In this document: piece after piece, positions 37,891 through 64,000 of the stretch
Numbering within the stretch: the first letter of the stretch is position 1
Layout: every line of letters begins with the position of its first letter
Source of the DNA: Ailurus styani
Taxonomy: Eukaryota > Chordata > Mammalia > Carnivora > Ailuridae
Direction: 5' to 3'
Length of the DNA stretch: 64,000 bases
NCBI GenBank assembly: GCA_002007465.1
Contig: LNAC01000001.1
Coordinates: forward strand, 8,642,139 to 8,706,138
Translations under genes and position numbers: made by a program
The notes under the pieces: generated by a model
Databases searched by the model: none
Seen by the model: the letters and a program-made list of their open reading frames with translations, nothing else
Told to the model about the DNA's origin: nothing

Positions 37891-40800
37891 AAGCAGGCAG
37901 TCGAAGCTTGAAAGCCCTGGAGTCATCTTCGTGCACGGCCAGGAATGAGCTTCCCAGCGCAAAACCCATCTCCGTGGCTGGAAATCACGGCAGCCCAGGT
38001 CCTTTCCACCGGGCCCTGCTGTGGCGCCGACAGCAGGCTCCTACCTCTGTGGGATTCCTTCTGTCTGGCTCTGCCCTGTCCTACGGTCTCTGTCCGGAGC
38101 CCTGGGCCTGGCTCCATGTCCCGCTCACCCACAGCCACACCTTCTGCCTCTCCGTCTCTGTCCCTGTCTCCTGCTCCCACACTCATCTGTGCATATTTGT
38201 CATCCACTGTCTGGGATCTATAAGCTGTCCCCTCTACCCACCTGCACAGCGGCCAGGAAACTTGGCTCTGCCCACTGTCAGATGCTCCTCCCTGGAGATG
38301 CAGGGTTCCCCCCGCTTGCCTGACATTTTGTCCCAGCACCGAGCCTATGTTTCCCGGAAAACCATTCTCTGTCTGTGGCCACAGTCCCCGGGCACCGGGG
38401 ACAAGGTAAACAGTTAGGGCCCTACAGGGTGCCAAGCCCTGGGCTCTCGTGTCCTCCTTTTTCACATGGGTTCCAGAGAAGCCGGGGTCAGTGTTTGAGC
38501 CCATGTGCACTGTCCTAGCTTCACATCTGATGGCTCAGATGCCAGCCACTGGCCGTGAGGGTGCGCATCCCCAAGGTGAAGGCCACCATGGCCACGAAGG
38601 GCCCAGCAGGGATGGCAGGGCTGTGGCGGCTTCCCTAGGGGCTGGCCTGCTTTCCCACATCAGTCGGTGTCAGGTCTGGTGCTGAGAGCTGCGTGGACCT
38701 CGCTGGCTGACCCAGTCACTGCATGGGAAAGGCAGCGTTTGCACAGCTCCTGTCAACCAAAGCAAACCTGGTATCTCCCTCCATTGCCCCTGATCCTTAC
38801 CTAAGAATTGATCCTATTAATTAGGCTTCTAGGCACTCCTAACCAGGCCGAGATCAATTAGCCAAAACCATATGGAAACCTTACATCGTATCCCTGTAAC
38901 AGCCCCTTCTAATGTTATCTCCTGAGCTCTTGCAGATCAGGAGGAAGAATTTTAAGACCTTGAAACCCTGGAGCTAGGAGTTAGCTCTGCCCAAGGAATA
39001 GGGACCTTATCTAAGGATAAGGCATAAGAACCAGCAGAGCACTGGTTGCTACATGTTCCCTTAATGGTTAATGGCCAGATGTTATGAAGGGGCAGGAAGC
39101 TATTGAGAAAAGCCTTGCCATCTGTTCACAAAATAGTAAGAAACAGAACCCCTTGATATTTACGTACTCAGTTGAAAGAAAACAAATTATACAACCAGCT
39201 AAAGACTTACTTGTGTAAATATCACTATTGTGGTTGATGTGTTAGATAGAGTGACACTTGGCCTAGCTGTAGGTTAACCTATGTTTAACCATAAACCCTA
39301 TGTATTATCACACTAAGAGCTGGACGTTTTTTCACTTCACTTGTCTTTCTTTTAAATACTTTGTTATTCTACCTTTGTGGGAATCTACTTAAACTTTTTC
39401 TAAGAATAAGAGCATGACCTACTTGCACCTGTGCGGTTGGGAGCAAACTACTTAAAAAAGATAAATTTATCTCTGTCTTGGTCGAGGGAGTTGACACATG
39501 GAAAAAGAAAAAGTAAAAAATGTTTTTTATTAACCAAAGTGCTCTATCTCTAAAAAAATAATCAACTTTGAAAGACCATGCCCTTTGATGTGTGTTGGTT
39601 ACTGCCTTTAAATAGAAACACTGAGACCGGCCGAGCAGAGATGCCAGAGATGCCTGCTTGGTGATCAGAAAAAAATCTCCCGGCTCTCTCGCTCCTTTCG
39701 CCAACACTGTCCTTCCTTCGGGGACCCCTGGACCTGCTGGAGCTGGACTCCGGCTGTCTGGGAAGGAGAGGAGGGTGGGAATCAGGGTGAGCCCAATGGA
39801 GAGGGGAGTGACAAGTAAGGATGGTGGGCTCAGGGCAGGGTGATGGTAATCGGAATCGCTGTGTGATGGGACAGTAGGGAGGAATGGGAGAGAGGGGTGC
39901 AGGGTAGGAAACTGAGGCCAGGTCCCGAAGGTGGCCAGCCAGAAGGATCTCGGTGTCTTGTCAGCCAGTGGGCGCCAGGAGAGGTTTTGGACAGGAAGTC
40001 AGAGCTGGGCTTTGGGAGCTCAAACGTGGCCGGAGGATCCCGAAGGATGGGAAGGGAGACTTGGGACATTTAGACAGCTGGGAAATGGGTACAAGCATCC
40101 CGGCCAGAGGTCCTCAGGCCCTGAGCTACTGCGGTGCCCGTGGGAAGAGGAAGGAGGAGAGGGAGGTGGGCAGCGTCCCTGTCAGCCCCCTTCGCCCGTC
40201 ACCCTATCCTGTGTCTCTCTATAGCTCGCCCCCACTGCAGGGACCACGCGTGCAACTTATTTCTGAATTGCACCCCCTTCCAGTGGAATGTAAGCCCCAC
40301 GGGAGCAGGGATTTTGATCTCCTTCTGTTTGTCCGTTTGTCTGTCTGTCTCCTGGCACGTAACAGTCCTTCAAGGAGTGCACATGTGACGTAAGAGCCTA
40401 GAATCAGTGGGACATGCTCACCACCTGAATTCGTGACGCAAAGAGCCGCCAAAGATGCCCCACGGGGTGGAACCCGACAACCAAGAGGAGGGTTCGTGAC
40501 AAGCGCTGCTACCCCACACCTATCCCTGTCCCCGGTGCTGCCACATCTGCTTGACCTGTCCTCAGCCTGGGCCAGAAACCCTGGGACTCAGGCTGAGGAC
40601 ATTCCTTGCCCGCATCACAAGAAACCAGCGGGGCGAGAAACGCCATCCGTGTTGGAGACGAGGGGACGGAGTGGCTGAGCACCAGTACGTCGGCCTTGTG
40701 AGCGCTGGAGCAAACCCGTCCTGCCCGCACCCCCACGGCCCTGCTGGGGACGCGCGGGCCTCCTGTCATTGCCATCATGAGCACTACTGTCACCGTTCGT

Positions 40801-40907
40801 GTCGCGTGGCTGAGAGCGTGACAATAACAGTAGCCATGAGACCCCCCCACTCATCGTACCCAAGAACTTGAACCAGGCAGACGTCCAGGCAGTTTAACTA
40901 ACGTTAT

Positions 40908-40913
40908 TTTATT
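40908..40913 (-). terminator. DMBT1: Polyadenylation signal of DMBT1
   Basis: A canonical AATAAA on the minus strand lies about 305 bp downstream of the DMBT1 stop codon. It is the first such hexamer after the stop that I see, so the 3' UTR would be roughly 330 nt. Confidence 0.7.
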
Positions 40914-41218
40914 GCACCCTCAACAGTCCTAACCGGTGGATATTGACATTCTTCCTTCACAGAAAAGGAGTGTGAGGTTCGGGGAGCTCAGGACCCGGAG
41001 GACAAAGGTGGCAGGCGTGACGGTGTCGCGGATCGGAACTCTCTTGACCAAACACGAGGCCCCCACCAGCCAGAGGCCCGCGGAGGAAGGTGAGAGGCGG
41101 TCTGGCTGACTCCGTGGGGCCCCGTGGAGCCCCGCGGGCCTGGCACGTGGTGGGCGCCCAGTCCGGGGTGGGACGCGACACCCACAGAAGCGTTGCGGGT
41201 GCCTTGGGGGTCACGGGC

Positions 41219-63999
<22,781 letters not shown>

Positions 64000-64000
64000 T

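Larger units (their letters stand above)
36599..40907. other. Intergenic gap between convergent C10orf120 and DMBT1
   Basis: 4.3 kb containing one SINE and a MER5A-like fragment, GC-rich sequence at 36.6-38.7 kb and AT-rich sequence at 38.8-39.6 kb that looks like degraded repeat. Open frames of up to 195 codons occur in the GC-rich part without recognisable domains. Confidence 0.6.

Noticed and set aside
37923..38510. 195-codon minus-strand frame in the intergenic gap
   Set aside because: The region is GC-rich with few chance stops, the product has low-complexity Gly/Arg composition, and no domain or splice support is visible.

Overview
This window is nuclear DNA from a placental carnivore, most likely a musteloid such as a mustelid. 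It holds at least 22 copies of the carnivore tRNA-Lys-derived SINE (the 'GGCGCCTGGGTGGCTCAG' head, CT-rich middle and AATAAATAAAATCTTT tail), many with intact target-site duplications. Genes are split into short exons with GT-AG borders, and the rest is old mammalian L1, MIR, MER20, MER5-like and LTR sequence. The 'GTGGGTTAAAGCCTCTGCCTT' SINE variant is what I associate with mustelids; that part is recognition from memory.

Layout, left to right. (1) 1-16.4 kb, minus strand: the 5' part of a DMBT1-like gene. It has a TATA box and signal-peptide exon at 16.3 kb and two intact SRCR exons at 6.5-6.8 kb and 1.4-1.7 kb, and it continues past the left edge. (2) 16.4-34.9 kb: intergenic, repeat-rich, including a nested L1. 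(3) 34.88-36.60 kb, plus strand: a complete three-exon C10orf120 orthologue whose exons join to exactly 335 codons. (4) 36.6-40.9 kb: intergenic gap between two convergent genes. (5) 40.9-64 kb, minus strand: the 3' part of DMBT1. It has three SRCR exons, nine tiny Ser/Thr/Pro linker exons, one CUB domain on two exons, a ZP domain on three exons, a furin-like site, a stop codon and a poly(A) signal. All 17 visible exons join in one frame (833 residues plus stop). The gene's 5' end lies beyond the right edge.

The order DMBT1 - C10orf120 (convergent) - DMBT1-like is the arrangement I know from human 10q26.13, where the DMBT1-like copy is, to my knowledge, a pseudogene. Here the visible pieces of that copy are open and splice-compatible. 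The DMBT1 proteins are secreted mucosal pattern-recognition glycoproteins: SRCR domains bind bacteria and host ligands, linkers carry O-glycans, and CUB and ZP domains serve interaction and polymerisation. C10orf120 has no known function.

The most interesting structure is the DMBT1 repeat region (56-64 kb). SRCR-linker modules recur about every 3 kb, each with a (CA)n array. One linker exon has been duplicated locally between two CA arrays, and two SRCR exons resemble each other more than their introns do, which suggests gene conversion. I saw no bacterial, phage or CRISPR-like system.
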